DNA from: Oreohelix idahoensis | Taxonomy: Eukaryota > Mollusca > Gastropoda > Stylommatophora > Oreohelicidae | Assembly: GCA_024509875.1 (NCBI GenBank) | Contig: JAMPIV010009927.1 | Location: forward strand, 272,001-336,000 | Direction of reading: 5' to 3' | Length of the DNA: 64,000 bases | Part shown: positions 1 to 11,149 of the stretch, piece after piece | Layout: each line of letters begins with the position of its first letter | Numbering within the stretch: position 1 is the stretch's first letter | Position numbers and translations under genes: made by a program | Notes under the pieces: generated by a model | Databases searched by the model: none | Seen by the model: the letters and a program-made list of their open reading frames with translations, nothing else | Told to the model about the DNA's origin: nothing

Positions 1-2
1 CT

Positions 3-834
3 CTGCACATCAAACATTCATCCTGTGACCTGTTTGCCGATGACTGTACTGTTTACACTAGTGACAAAAGTTGCACCTCACAAGAACTATCTTTACAAAC
101 TGATACACATAATCTTATTAAGTGGAGCAACGAGAATGTATGTTAATATCAATCAGACAAAAACTACAAAACTCGCAGAAAACAACACTTCAGCTCTACA
201 ATGGAACATCACTAATTGAAAACGTAAATGAACATAAAACTCTAGGTCTAACTGTTGACCAGCACCTAAGTTGGAACTCACATGTAAGTGCACTCACAAA
301 GCTAACGCCTCAAAAAGTTTACCAATTAGCCAAAATCAAACACTTCCTGGATGAGGGGGCAAGGAAAAATGTTCTACACATCTCACATACAAATATACCT
401 AGACTATTGTTCCACAATCTGGGATGGTTGTTCCATATCCAACACAGAAAGGCTCCATTCACTTCAAAAAACGTGCAGTGCGCCTAGTTGCTGATAAACA
501 CCAAACACATTGTATAGATCTATACTATCTTAAAATATTACCCCTTAGAAAGCGCTTCCTATTTAACAAAGCTAAATTCGCTCACAAAATCTTGTCACAG
601 AATGCTCCAACGTATCTGTGGCCACTTTTAATATTCAACGAAAAACGTAGTCAGCGCTTAAACCAGTTACAGGTACCCAATCCCAGGCTAGATTTGTACT
701 AGAAGAGCTTGGCTTACTCAGCTGCTCATCTTTTGAACAATCTTCTACATGACCTGAAAAACATGCACAGTCCCTACTCATATAATCGTAGACTGTTCAA
801 ATACATTATGAGTGCAGATTATATGCCACCCTAA
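3..834 (+). pseudogene. LINE reverse transcriptase, C-terminal fragment (CR1/Rex1-like)
   Basis: The window opens inside a non-LTR reverse transcriptase. The catalytic FADD motif is at 33-44, followed by thumb-like sequence (KTLGLTVDQHLSWNSHV at about 238-282) and a C-terminal tail (RAVRLVADKH at about 475-505) ending at TAA 832-834 after YMPP. The reading frame changes at about 110-190 and again at about 440, so it is dead. The family copies itself through RNA by target-primed reverse transcription. The CR1/Rex1 assignment rests on motif style only. The 5' part lies outside the window. Confidence 0.75.
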
Positions 835-1075
835 GTGATTATGTTTCGAATTATTATCTAATATACTGTATGGAGGGTCTAATGATCTAGTTTTTCATTT
901 TAATATACCTTACTTCTTAATTATAATCAGATACTGTAAATGTATGCTTTTATACTACTTATAATGTTGCATCGCCATTAAACTAATACCTAAAGTATGT
1001 TGGAGAATGTCTGGATAACTAGCAATAAAAGATGAGTAAGAGGAAGGGCAAAATGCAAGACGGGCCTCTATGCAC
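835..1075 (+). mobile_element. 3' untranslated tail of the first LINE copy
   Basis: The sequence after the RT stop (GTGATTATGTTTCGAATTAT onward, then GATGAGTAAGAGGAAGGGCA near 1031) recurs in diverged form at 1309-1640. It is therefore the family's 3' UTR. An AATAAA-type signal lies at about 1024. Confidence 0.6.
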
Positions 1076-1665
1076 GATTCTCATCTATCAGTCAACACCC
1101 TTTACCTCCCTAAGGAGCATATGTCATAAAGCTGGATCTCGTATAGTGGAGGCGTCAACAATTCACTCCCTGTGGCAGTATCTGCTTGGGACTCAAAGCT
1201 GCTCACCTGTGGGAACATTTTCCGCATGCGCTGACAACACACGAAGTCCCTGGTCATTCAGCAGCATATTTCCAATATGTCAAGAGTTCTTATTATATGC
1301 CACCATAATCTGATTACTTTTCAAATTACGTCTAATTTACTGTATGAATGGTTTAGATTTTGTTTGTTTGTATGTTTGTTTTTTTTGGTTTTTTTTTTTT
1401 AATTTATTTATTCATTTCTTTTTATTAATTTTTTTTTTCTTTCTCTGTTTTTGTTTAATTTTATTTTTTTTATAATTTGTTTTTAACATACTTAAATTTG
1501 ATAATGACTGGATGTTACAAATGAATGTTATTATTTTACCTTGAAGATGTATGCTTTAATAATGCTCAAAATACATGTGCGATTGAAAGGATACGGTAAG
1601 AAGGGCAGAATGTAAGATGGGCCTGCGTGCCCAATTCTTAACCCTTTGAAAATAAAGTTCGTTCG
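1076..1665 (+). pseudogene. Second LINE 3' end of the same family
   Basis: A second, more decayed copy lies directly behind the first. A short piece reads VAVSAWDSKLLT (about 1167-1202). The tail YYMPP with stop TAA at 1306-1308 matches the end of the first copy. The 3' UTR (AGAAGGGCAGAATGTAAGAT near 1600) then ends in AATAAAGTTCGTTCGTTC at about 1650, immediately before a TATC array. A T-rich stretch lies at 1360-1495. Confidence 0.6.
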
Positions 1666-1670
1666 TTCTT

Positions 1671-1733
<63 letters not shown>

Positions 1734-1734
1734 G

Positions 1735-1767
<33 letters not shown>

Positions 1768-1831
1768 TTATCTTTCTTTCTTTCTTTCTTTCTTTCTTAC
1801 TAATCTATCTATCTATCTATTTATCTGTCTG

Positions 1832-1866
<35 letters not shown>

Positions 1867-2042
1867 GTCTATCTATCTATCTATCTATCTATCTACCTAT
1901 CGATCCAGCTATCTATCTATCTCTGCCTATCTATCCAGCTATCTATCTATCTCTGCCTATCTATCCAGCTATCTATCTATCTCTGCCTATCTATCTATCT
2001 ATCTATCTATCTATCTCTCTATCTATCTATCTATCTATCTAT
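1666..2042 (+). repeat. (TATC)n microsatellite with TTTC and TATCCAGC variants
   Basis: About 375 bp of TATC units, with a TTTC run near 1772-1797. Near 1908-1990 there is a three-fold higher-order unit of about 30 bp containing CTGCCTATCTATCCAGC. The array sits at the 3' end of a LINE and is followed by a second AATAAAGCTCGTTCGTTCG (about 2049), so it probably grew from the LINE's own tail. Long open frames across it are artefacts. Confidence 0.9.
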
Positions 2043-2313
2043 CCTCTGAAAATAAAGCTCGTTCGTTCGTTCGGTCCTTTTGTCTTCCTATTTTCATTCT
2101 CTGTATACCAGTCTTTCTGTTTTCATATCTATCTCTCTGTCTCTTCATTTATCTAAATGTCTGTATTTCTATTAATGATCTAACTAATAATCCGGGTATA
2201 TGTGCGTTAACAAATGCATCCTGCCTTTAAGAACTTTATTCCATTTTTCCAAATGAACTTCTTAACCTGGCCAAGTTAACCTTTTTCTTTTAAACTGATT
2301 TCTACTTGGGCAG

Positions 2314-2395
2314 GGCTTTGACGTAGACAAGGACGGTGAAATTACCCAGGCAGAATTTATTGGTGCAGTCGACAAAATTGACCAACGTCTCGCAG
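2314..2395 (+). CDS. EF-hand protein, internal exon (canonical EF-hand)
   Basis: An 82-bp exon lies between a TTGGGCAG acceptor (AG at 2312-2313) and a GTACGA donor (2396). It reads GFDVDKDGEITQAEFIGAVD and continues to DQRLA plus one base. The loop D-x-D-x-D-G-E-I-x-x-x-E is a textbook calcium-binding EF-hand loop with ligands at positions 1, 3, 5, 7, 9 and 12. The exon ends in phase 1, and the exon at 7279 starts with the two bases that complete an Ala codon. EF-hand proteins bind Ca2+ as sensors, buffers or matrix components; which role applies here cannot be told. The upstream exons, including any signal peptide, are outside the window or not recognised. Confidence 0.8.
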
Positions 2396-2469
2396 GTACG
2401 ACTAGATATCTAGAGCTTGTCACTTTATATTTTGTTGTTGCTTGCTTTATTAAAGTACTCAAGATCTTA

Positions 2470-2640
2470 TCTTCACACTAAGCCAACTGGGCGAAAAGGC
2501 CTTTGAGTATAATGGTGAGATGAATCTTTATTTCTTGAATCTGGAGAAGGCATTTGACAAGGTCCCCTGGAGCAAACTTTAGGACTGTTTGGTAAAGGAA
2601 AACATGCCAGTACCTCAGATCCATACTATTGGTGGCCGGG
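2470..2640 (+). pseudogene. RTE LINE fragment (RT motif region), left part of a split copy
   Basis: This matches about 41471-41632 of the near-complete RTE at 39.5-42.65 kb (here called RTE-alpha). It reads LSQLGEKAFEYN and then KAFDKVPWSKL, followed by a TAG where the other copy has Trp, then DCLVKENMPVPQIHTI. Homology stops at about 2635 and resumes without loss at 5306, so a 2.67-kb segment interrupts it. It lies in the first intron of the EF-hand gene. Confidence 0.75.
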
Positions 2641-2784
2641 TATGATAGCTTGTCTACTATTCCCTACTTCTCTATTTTGTGATCGTATAGGTTTCGTATC
2701 TCTACCCTAAACAGCAGGCAGCTTACTTGTGATAAGGGAGACTTCTTACTCTCACAACAACGACAACAGTACATGTACTGACAG

Positions 2785-2884
2785 TTGATGGATGATTTCA
2801 CGAGTTGATGGATGATTTCACGAGTTGATGGATGATTTCACGAGTTGATGGATGATTTCACGAGTTGATGAATGACTTCACGCT
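2785..2884 (+). repeat. 20-bp tandem repeat, five units
   Basis: Four perfect copies of TTGATGGATGATTTCACGAG are followed by a fifth with three changes (TTGATGAATGACTTCACGCT). No coding meaning is apparent. Confidence 0.95.
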
Positions 2885-3420
2885 GACAGCAGTAACAGTC
2901 AAATGTTGAACTTTATTTACATGATCAAAAATGTTGAAGAAATGATATGCCCAACCTTCCTCATGAGGCTGGCAGACTTTATACAGCAAAACTTTAATGG
3001 GTAACAATAAAATGTCAGTTTCTTTTATTCTCTCTCTCTCTTTCTGTCGCTGCTTCTATGTTCATTCTGTCTCTAGTGGTTATGGTGGTCGTGGCATGAG
3101 AAGCACTGTTGTCACTACTTTTCTTATCATAATATTCTTCGCATGTACTCGCTGTTTATTCTAATTGTTCTGACTTATTTTTTCTGATTTTTTTATTTCT
3201 TGACTTGTCGTGTCTCAGTGAGACTGGCCTGACCGCCAGGGGTGTTGCTTTACCAAGTTATTCTTCTGCTTACTAGCCTGTCACTTGTCTATTGTACTTC
3301 TCTATTTGCTATGATACTAAAATGTTCAACGTACCTGGGTTTTCGAAAATACACACATTTTCTCTGTCGCTGGGAAGACTGACATCTTGTCCAAATAATA
3401 AAATAATGAAATGTCATATC

Positions 3421-4764
3421 TACGATGGGCGTTTAGAAAGTAATGCAACACATCGTTTTTCTTAGCTAATAATAAAGATAGAAGCATGAAATTTTGCACA
3501 CTTCAAATATCGCATGTGCCAATTGAGTGCACCAAATTGCACCGCAACCGGCCAAATAATACGGCTGTCCTAAACCGTTGAAATGGAGCGTGTTAGCAAC
3601 TTGCGTTATAAGCAGTGAATTGTGATAGAATTTCTCGTTGCAGAGAAGGAAACTGTTGTGAACATTCACAAGCGTCTATGTGATGTGTATGGAAGTTTTG
3701 CAGTCGACAGGAGTACAGTCAGTCGCTGGGTTCAGAAAATCAAAGAATCAGGAAGTGGAGATACGGAGCTGCTTGATCGGCCGCGCTGTGGACGTCCTGC
3801 CACAGCCACCAACGCAGAAATGTTGAAATGCGCTGAGGGCATTATTCTTACTGATAGGCGAATCACTACTCAACAATTGGCCTTACAGATGTCAGTCAGC
3901 ATTGGTAGTGCAAATGCAGTTATAAAAACTCTCGGATTTTCTAAGGTTTGCGCAAGATGGGTTCCTCGAAGTCTCACAAATGACCACCGATTGCAAAGGA
4001 AAGCAATTTCTTCTGAATTGTTGGAGCGTTTCAATGCTGATGGAGAGAACTTTTTGGCTAAGATCGTTACAGGTGACGAAACCTGGGCACATCATTTTGA
4101 ACCTGAGACAAAAAGATAGTCAATGGAGTGGCATCATCCGCAATCACCACGAAGAAAGAAATTCAAGACAATTCCTTCAGCTGGAAAGGTCATGATCACT
4201 GTCTTTTGGGACATTGAAGGTGTGATTCTTGTGGACGTTATGCCAAGACGAGAGAGAATCAATTCGCAAGCTTACATTACGACATTGAAAAAAACTCAAT
4301 CAACGTTTTCGCAGAGTTTGGCCGCACAAGAATCCAGCAGACCTGCTTCTCCTTCACGACAATGCGCGACCTCACACAAGTCTGGCAACACGGGAAGCAA
4401 TCACCAAATTGGATTGGACTGTACTACCCCATCCACCCTATAGTCCCGATTTGGCACCCTCTGATTTTCATCTATTCGGTCCACTTAAAGATGCACTCCG
4501 TGGGACAAAGTTTGAAGATGATGAAGGAGTGATTCATGCAGCGAAGATATGGCTACATGATCAAGACAAAATCTGGTACGGGCTAGGAATACATGCACTT
4601 GTTTCGCGATGGCATAAAGCCGTACAAGTTGATGGGGATTATGTTGAATAATACCAATGTTTACATGACATATCCGTGTATATTGTTTATAAATTTCATG
4701 CTTTTTGAATAAACAGCTCCTGAGAAAAACGATGTGGTGCATTAATTTCTGAACGCCCCTCGTA
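3421..4764 (+). mobile_element. Mariner transposon 1, both terminal repeats present
   Basis: Imperfect inverted repeats of about 40 bp bound the element: left TACGATGGGCGTTTAGAAAG, right (complement) TACGAGGGGCGTTCAGAAAT. Both continue to a shared CACATCGTTTTTCT. The TA dinucleotides at 3421-3422 and 4763-4764 are the target duplication. The length of about 1.34 kb is normal for mariner. It is a DD34D cut-and-paste transposon with a dead transposase. Confidence 0.92.
3583..4651 (+). pseudogene. Mariner transposase, inactivated
   Basis: ATG 3583 opens MERVSNLRYKQ and then hits TGA at 3616-3618, a likely CGA change. The frame continues with the paired helix-turn-helix region (RLCDVYGSFAVDRSTVSRWV) and WVPRSLT. 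The first catalytic Asp is in TGDETW (4075-4077). TAG at 4117-4119 follows ETKR. A frameshift near 4300 moves the second catalytic Asp (LLHDNARPHTS, about 4350) into another frame, and the third is in LAPSDFHLF (about 4450-4476). It ends at TAA 4649-4651. Two stops and one frameshift make it non-functional. The full extent is the usual 340-350 residues. Confidence 0.88.
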
Positions 4765-5305
4765 CTTGTGGCGTACCAAGCGATTGAGTGTCTGATTGAT
4801 AGTTATTACTTTTCTGTCACCACAGAATTCAACCAAAATCACTTTGGCTTACCACTCAATGAAAACTCCCAATTCAGCTTGCCACTTCTAAACCATTTTA
4901 CATATTTGGGAGAAAACCCAAACTAGCACTTTAACGCTATCGCGTTTCGAATCGGACTGATTTAATTTTGGACAACGATTTACCACGACAACTATTTCCG
5001 AACCTTCTAGAACAATTTTGTTTCACAAACAGCTAACCTGAAATATAAATTTCCCGTGCAAAGTGTCGTAGTCGAACTCATTCAGAAAAACCAAACAGAA
5101 AAACTTACTATTTGAATTCTCGGCCACGGTCAGCCGCACTACTCTGTGATCAAGAAACGTCGACCATACTCTTGTCCCCTTCTTCAATGTATTATGGATT
5201 ATTTCCCTTAGACTACAAATCTACTTTCAATTATGAAAGTCGATCTTATAAAAATATAATTTACCCGAATTAATCTTACTCACACTAACTGTTACACTAT
5301 ACACA

Positions 5306-6275
5306 GTTTCTACAATTCTTGCAGAAATTATGTCAGGACGGCAAACCATAAGTCAGAAGAGTGTAAGACAGGGTGATATTCTGTCACCTTATCTTTTCAT
5401 ACTCCTCGTGGACGATGTCATCAAATTAGTAAGACGAGGACAAGAACGTTTCAGTGGGATACGACAGATGAGACAGATTTGCATTTTAGAGTTGGCATTT
5501 GCCGACGATGTTGCCCTGCAAATTCAACCTGCAAATGTGGAGTAAAGAGATGGATATCACTAGCAGCTCCAAAACCAAAAACAAAAACAAAAAACAATGG
5601 TGATTTCACGAGACGGAAGAGGGTATGCTGGGAGAACAGGGTCTGGAGCAGATCAACCACTGTAAATACTTTGGAACGCTCTTTGATTGGAATGAAGGCA
5701 TCAAAGAAGAGTTGGGTTTGCTACCTGAAGAGCAGCAGTTGGGATTCTTCTTTTTCAGGTCATAGATCGAGGATTCCTCAGTAAAATTGAAGCTGGCAAG
5801 AAGACGGATTTATACTGCTCACTTATGTTCCAGTCTTAACCTATGGCTGCGACTCAAGACCGATGACTATAACCTACACAAGCCAGCTCCAAACCTCAGA
5901 AATTAGGTATCTGAGGAAGGTGATTAAAAAGAGGCATGATTCGCAACCAGACAATACTACAAGACCTCACAATCCAGCTCCTGCAGACCCAAGTAGAACA
6001 GTCCCAACTACGATAATTAGGCCGCGTCTGCAGAATGGTAGAAGATCGGATACCACGACAAGTGTGTAAAATTAAGGGCCAGAAATTCAGACCTCTAAGG
6101 CGACCTAGAGTCGGCTGGGAGGACAACATTATACAATTTCTGAAAGACCAAGGACTAGACTGGAACCAGGCCAAGAGGAAGACAGCTGATAGGATAGAAT
6201 GGCGATCTCTCTGGCAAACCTCTACACCCCTGGGTAGACGAGGAACCACAAAATAAATAAGTAAGCCAGCTTTAT
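5306..6275 (+). pseudogene. RTE LINE fragment, right part of the split copy
   Basis: Resumes the copy interrupted at 2640. It begins CTTGCAGAAATTATG and reads VRQGDILSPYLFILLVDDVI, then LAFADDVAL (RT catalytic FADD, about 5497-5508). Several frameshifts follow before the RTE C-terminal tail GWEDNIIQFLKDQGLDWNQA and the end GRRGTTK*, followed by a short AATAAATAAGTAAG tail. It matches 41634-42650 of the other copy. Frame breaks near 5540, 5780 and 6060 make it dead. Confidence 0.85.
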
Positions 6276-6309
6276 TCTTGTGTTGCTCTAAAGTTATGCT
6301 TTGTGTAGT

Positions 6310-6545
6310 TCGTGGGGGTCTCTGACGAGACAAAGATAGAATAGAACAATTGCTCCATATGACATGTGGGATAAGAAGAAGAATGTGAGGTGGTGCATGT
6401 GCCTGGTACCTTCATCACGTAAAAGAACTTGCTATAGAGACGACTGCTGTCAGAGCATTACTTTGAAACAGTCTTCGTGCACTAATATGACCAGCTGCAG
6501 TGGTGACTACACAAGAAGCGAAAAATGAGGTGAATGGATGAATGA
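6310..6545 (+). repeat. Diverged dispersed repeat, possibly LINE RNase H region
   Basis: The stretch containing CATCACGTAAAAGAACTTGC and GCAGTGGTGACTACACAAG recurs in diverged form at 27050-27290. One frame reads HHVKELAIETTAVRALL, reminiscent of the RNase H-like C-terminal part of Jockey-type LINE proteins. It is too decayed to assign firmly. Confidence 0.4.
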
Positions 6546-6559
6546 CGGAATTACTTCTT

Positions 6560-6680
6560 TTTAAATAAAATTTGGCCTGGTGTAGGCGAGGCGCGCCCCG
6601 TTCAACCTAGACATAGGGTCCGCTGGTTATATTAGGGCATATGTCCAAACATTAAAAAACTTTCGGTCTGGGTATATTCT
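6560..6680 (+). repeat. Dispersed repeat, related to 14884-15085
   Basis: GGCGAGGCGCGCCCCGTTCA and GGTTATATTAGGGCATATGT recur at 15052-15071 and 14936-14957 with a few changes. The family is unknown; it may be a SINE body or a MITE. Confidence 0.5.
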
Positions 6681-6764
6681 CCAATATAGAGAATTAATTA
6701 ATTAATAAAAAAGTGAATTTAAGCGGTGGGGACCAGATTATAAGTTCATTATCTATATATTTTT

Positions 6765-6850
6765 TTATGTCTCCGACTGCCTAAGCGGCTAGAGCTCTTG
6801 TCTCTAGCGGTAAATTAATATCTTACGGGACAGAACCCTATTAGCTTCAC
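6765..6850 (+). repeat. Degenerate tRNA-like SINE head (tentative)
   Basis: CTGCCTAAGCGGCTAGAGCT resembles an A-box region of tRNA-derived SINEs. GGGACAGAACCC about 50 bp downstream could be a decayed B box. No cloverleaf can be drawn, so this is not called a tRNA gene. Confidence 0.3.
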
Positions 6851-7278
6851 GCTCAAGTCTACCCATCTGTACATAATTACCTGAATTAGTTCTTGTTTAT
6901 CTGACGATTGTCAATACGAGAAATATGGGCGCCCAGCTTACCACGCAAGAGACATCCACGCCTGTGTTTGTTTAAACATTGGTAAGGCAGATTTATCTGT
7001 CTGCTCCCAGCTGAGTTTTAATGCTGACTCTAACCATAGTAGATGAGGCAAAATAACAAACTGAAACCGGAGTCATGCGTTTAATATGAGGGACAATATG
7101 GGTTAGGAAGAAATAAAAGGAAGGCACAATATCGAAAAAAGACAGGTAGGACACGATAAAATGAAGAGCACGATCGATTTGTGACATTACGTTTAGGTTA
7201 TTTTTTACACCACCATTTTCGAACTTATCGTTAACTGCATTAATTTAAATTATGTCATATTTGTACATTTTTAAACAG

Positions 7279-7411
7279 CTGAAGCGAACGCTCTGTATAA
7301 ATTCTTTGACCAAGATAAGAACAAAGAAGTCAACAAGGCTGATATCGACGCTGTTTTTGTCCTCACTGATAGCAATAAAGACAACGAGATTGAAGAGGCT
7401 GAATTTAACGC
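7279..7411 (+). CDS. EF-hand protein, internal exon (two EF-hands)
   Basis: A 133-bp exon follows a T-rich TTTAAACAG acceptor (AG 7277-7278) and precedes a GTGAGT donor (7412). It starts with the CT that completes the Ala codon of the previous exon and ends with GC, completed by the next exon. The first loop, DQDKNKEVNKAD, is degenerate, with Lys where Gly is usual at position 6. The second loop, DSNKDNEIEEAE, keeps the acidic ligands at positions 1, 5 and 12 with Asn at positions 3 and 6. Joined to the neighbouring exons, this gives at least three EF-hands in about 82 residues. It is likely a small Ca2+-binding protein; the exact family is unknown. Confidence 0.85.
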
Positions 7412-7576
7412 GTGAGTTCATTGAAATAACATTAGTGGATATACGTTACTTTTTACTTCCACTATTGCTGATACACATTAATTTGTGTTCTTGAGCCAAG
7501 TATTTATCAGCAGTCGTTTAATTTTCCATACTGATATTCTGATGTTTGAGATGTTGTGAGAGTTGCTAAGTCCAAA

Positions 7577-9960
7577 AATGGATATTCATTCATTCATTCA
7601 TAACCCTCCACTCCCACAGGAGCATAGGCCTTCAACAAACACATGCCAAGTCTTCCTGACCTGTGCCATCATCTCAAGTTCTCTCCACGTTCTCCTTATC
7701 ATTTTCACATCTGTTTCCAGCTCTCTTTTTCATGTGCTTCTTGGTCTACCTCTGCCTCTCTTGCCCTGGGGGTTCCAGAATAAGTACTGCCTCGTAATGC
7801 TATCAACAGGTTTCCTCAATGTGTGTCCTATCCATCGCCATCGTCTTCTTTTCATCTCTTGTTCCACTGGCACTTGTCTAGTTCTTGTCATCAGTTCCAC
7901 GTTGGTAACCTTGTCATACCATTTTAATCCCTCTATTCTACGTAAACACCCACTTATGAAAGTCTGTAGCTTTTTGGTTGTTGTCTTTGTTGTTCTCCGT
8001 GTCTCAGAGACATACAATAGGACGGACTTCACATTTGAGTTGAAGATTCTTATTTTCGTGTAGGATCCGATTTATCTTGATCTCCATATATTTCCCAACG
8101 CAATGAAAGCTCCTCTTGCTTTTTGTATTCTTATTTTGATATCACTGTCTGTCCCTCCAACTTTGTCTATATTGCTGCCAAGATATGTGTACGATTCTAC
8201 ATCTTGTATTGGTGCTTCTTCAAGTTCAACCCTGTTATCATTACCTGCATTTATTCTCATTATTTTTGTCTTTTCCTTGTGTATTTTCAGACCCAATTGC
8301 TGTGACCTCTCATCGAGTGTTTTCAATTTGTCCTGCAACTGATTATAGTTATGGGACAGAAGAGCCAAGTCATCAGCAAAATCCAGATCATCCAACTGCT
8401 TAGTCAGAGTCCACTGAATTCCATTTCTGTTGTGTGTTGTCGATGTTCTCGTAACCCAGTCTATTGCTGGTAAGAAAAGAAAAGGAGATAAGAGGCATCC
8501 CTGTCGCACTCCCGTTCTTATCCCAAACGGTTCTGTAAGCTGTCCTTCATGAAGAACTCTGCATGTCATGTCTTCATATGTTTTCTTTATTAAATTAATG
8601 ATCTTCAAGGGAACTCCATAATGCCTCATCAATTTCCAAAGTGATTCTCTGTCTACACTGTCAAATGCCTTTTCGTAGTCCACAAATCCGATGTATAGTG
8701 GTGAATTCCATTCCAGAATTTTTTCAACTATTGTTCTCAAAGTGGCTATCTGGTCTGTACAGAATCTGTTTTGTCGTAAACCTGCTTGTTCGTCTCTCAG
8801 TTTCTTGTCTATGAACTCTTTTAATCTCTCTAGGATAATCCTGTTTAATACTTTTCCTGGAACTGATAGTAACATTATTCCTCTATAATTTGTACACTCT
8901 TGTAAATTTCCCTTCTTAGGCAACTTAACCAGATTTCCTTCCTTCCATTCTGCTGGTATCTCTTCCTTTTCCCAGACTTTACTAAGTAATTTATATAACA
9001 TCTCTGTAGCCGTGTCCGATATCTGCTTCGATGGCCTCTGCTGGAATGCCATCAGGTCCAGACGCTTTTCCATCTCTTAGAAGCTTTATGGCTTTCTTTA
9101 TTTCTTCCTTCGTTGGTCTTTCACCATTAATTTGTAGCTCTTCTTCTGTTGGCTGGATGTCCGGGGGGTTTAGTGGAGCTGGTCTGTTGAGAAGGTCCTC
9201 AAAATATTCTATCCACCTCTTCATTTGCTCTTGTATATTGCTGAGCAGTTTTCCATTCTTGTCTTTTACAAGTATGAGGCAACTTATTTGCTTGTATTTC
9301 CCTGTCAGCTTCTTTGTGCTGTTATATAGTTCTCTCATATTCCCTTTGGCTGCAGCATCTTCTGCCTCTCTTGCCAACTCCTCAATATACTTCCTCTTGT
9401 CTCTTTTGATACTTCTTTTTACTTCTTTGTTTGCTTCCGTGTACACTTCTTGAGCCTTGGCTTTGGAACTTCTGGTTTTGCTTGTGTTTAAATCTGCTTT
9501 CTTGTTTTTTCTGTCTTTTATCTTATTGATGGTTTGTGTTGTTATCCATGCTTTTTGTTGTCGTTCCCTTTTCTCCAGTATTTCTTCACATGTCTCATTC
9601 TATACAGTTTTGATTTGCTGCCAATAGTCTTCTGTATTCTCTACATCTTCCAGCTGTTCGAGCACTTCGAATTTGTGGGATATTGTGACCGAAAATTTGT
9701 CTCTTGTTTCTTGATTTCTTAGATGTCCTACATTAAATTGTTGTCTATAATTTTGTTGCATTTCTCTTGAGTTTCATTTTTACTTTGGCTATCAGAAGGT
9801 GGTGATCTGATTCCACATCTGCTCCTCTATTTATCTTTACACCCTGCAATGATGATCTAAACTTCTTGTTTGTGCATATATGATCAATCTGATTTTCTGG
9901 ATATGGATTGAACAAAATCTCTCTATTATGTTGGAGTACGACATGGATGCCCCTTATCAA
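7577..9960 (-). pseudogene. RTE-type LINE with (GAAT)n tail, 5'-truncated, minus strand
   Basis: Read from 9960 down, it starts in the C-terminal part of the AP-type endonuclease (NQIDHICTNKKF, then GADVESDHHLL). It continues with a basic linker (about 9446-9230) and the RT: SGPDGIPAEA near 9050, LPKKGNLQECTNYRGIMLLS, VDYEKAFDSVDRESLW, VRQGCLLSPFLF and DFADDLALL. The C-terminal end is RRWRWIGHTLRKP and GKRGRGRPR. It closes in a GAAT microsatellite tail seen as ATTC repeats at 7587-7601. Frame changes near 9740, 9050, 8070 and 7730 inactivate it. It lies in the second EF-hand gene intron, antisense to the gene. Other copies are at 11150-12330 and 52381-52606. Confidence 0.85.
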
Positions 9961-9969
9961 TCACTCTAT

Positions 9970-10690
9970 TTTTAACAGTCATAGACAAGGTGATGCGCCA
10001 GACAACAGAGGGCAGTCCAGGAGGAATAAGATGGACTACATTTTCTACTTTGGAAGATCTGGAATATGCAGATGACATTGCACTACTAGAACGTTCACAT
10101 CAACACATCCAGGAAAAAGCGGATAGACTTAATAGGTATAGCCAGCAGGTTGGCTTGAACATCAATTTAAAGAAGTCAGAGGTCATGACGCTCAATATGA
10201 GCAACCCTGAGCCCATATCAGTTAGGAATCAGCAACTGGAACAGACAGACACCTTCACATACCTAAGAGCAAGCAAAGACATCAACAACAGAATGAACAA
10301 AGCAAGAACAGCCTTTTTTAGTCTAAACATCGCACACCATCATAGCTGGTAGACGCTGGAGTTGGGTTGGCCATGTCCTCAGAAGAGACCCTGGTGCCAT
10401 CACAAGAACAGCTATGCTATGGACCCCTGAAGGAAAACGAAAGAGAAGCCGACCAAAAACAACTTGGCGGAGGACTGTGGAGGCTGAGATACAAAGAATG
10501 AACCAGAGTTGGGGCACTGTACGAAGGATGGCAACCGACCGAGCAAAGTAGAATCAATTTGTTGACGCCACCAGGCGTAATGGCCACTGACTGCTTTGAC
10601 GGTCGGCAGCAAAGGATCAAAGAAGAAGAAAAAGAAGAAGAGTATGTTGGCAAGGGCGTCCACAACGCCATGTTTTTGGTTCGCTGAAAG
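9970..10690 (+). pseudogene. RTE-type LINE 3' fragment with (GAA)n tail (RTE-gamma)
   Basis: It begins inside the RT and reads GGIRWTTFSTLEDLEYADDI with the catalytic YADD (about 10060-10071). The thumb follows (VGLNINLKKSEVMTLN). After a gap near 10325 the C-terminal tail continues (WVGHVLRRDPGAITRTA, then GKRKRSRPKTTWRRTVEAE). The 3' UTR contains ACGCCACCAGGCGT, a short perfect stem, and the element ends GGATCAAAGAAGAAGAAAAA. A fuller minus-strand relative lies at 27.3-30.95 kb. Confidence 0.8.
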
Positions 10691-11149
10691 CACTTGTAGC
10701 AGATTTTAAAACATTTTGCATGACTTGAATGTGAGATCCAGTAATTTACTTTTGAATATTTTACTGTTAGAAAGAATAGTTATTACTTTGAGCGCTCTAA
10801 TACACCCAATACACTTCTGGTTCACGTAAAAATGCACATTTTTGTATTATCTCTAGAAATTTGGCTGGATTGGTGATATTTTTTTTTTTTTTTTTGGCAT
10901 TCTCTTTGTGTTTCCCCCTTACATTTGTCCTATTTTGTGGTCTTGTTTGTGTCGTCTGGACTGTTCTCGTCACCCCTTTCGATATGTTTTAAATGTACGT
11001 GTAGCGAGATGTGTAACATTACAATTACATTACTGAACATAAAAACAGTAGAAAAAAGCTGTAACCTATATTTATTTATATTTATATAAGATAGTTACTT
11101 TCAGTTCTAAATGATTTACAGGCCATTTACGATTTTCTTGACTTTGCCA
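10691..11149. other. Intronic sequence, no gene seen
   Basis: AT-rich sequence with a T17 run at 10879-10895. I see no ORF, repeat family or regulatory signal. Confidence 0.6.

Larger units (their letters stand above)
2641..5305. other. 2.67-kb insertion splitting an RTE copy
   Basis: The RTE homology left and right of this segment is contiguous in the 39.5-kb copy, so this block was inserted, or was retained between the halves. It contains a 20-bp tandem repeat (2785-2884) and a mariner (3421-4764). The rest (2641-2784, 2885-3420, 4765-5305) shows no gene, terminal repeats or known family that I recognise. Confidence 0.55.

Noticed and set aside
1646..2230. 194-codon ORF rich in Leu-Ser-Ile-Tyr
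   Set aside because: It is the TATC microsatellite read in one frame.
6765..6850. Possible tRNA gene
   Set aside because: Only an A-box-like stretch is convincing; the B box is degenerate and no cloverleaf forms. At most it is a SINE head.
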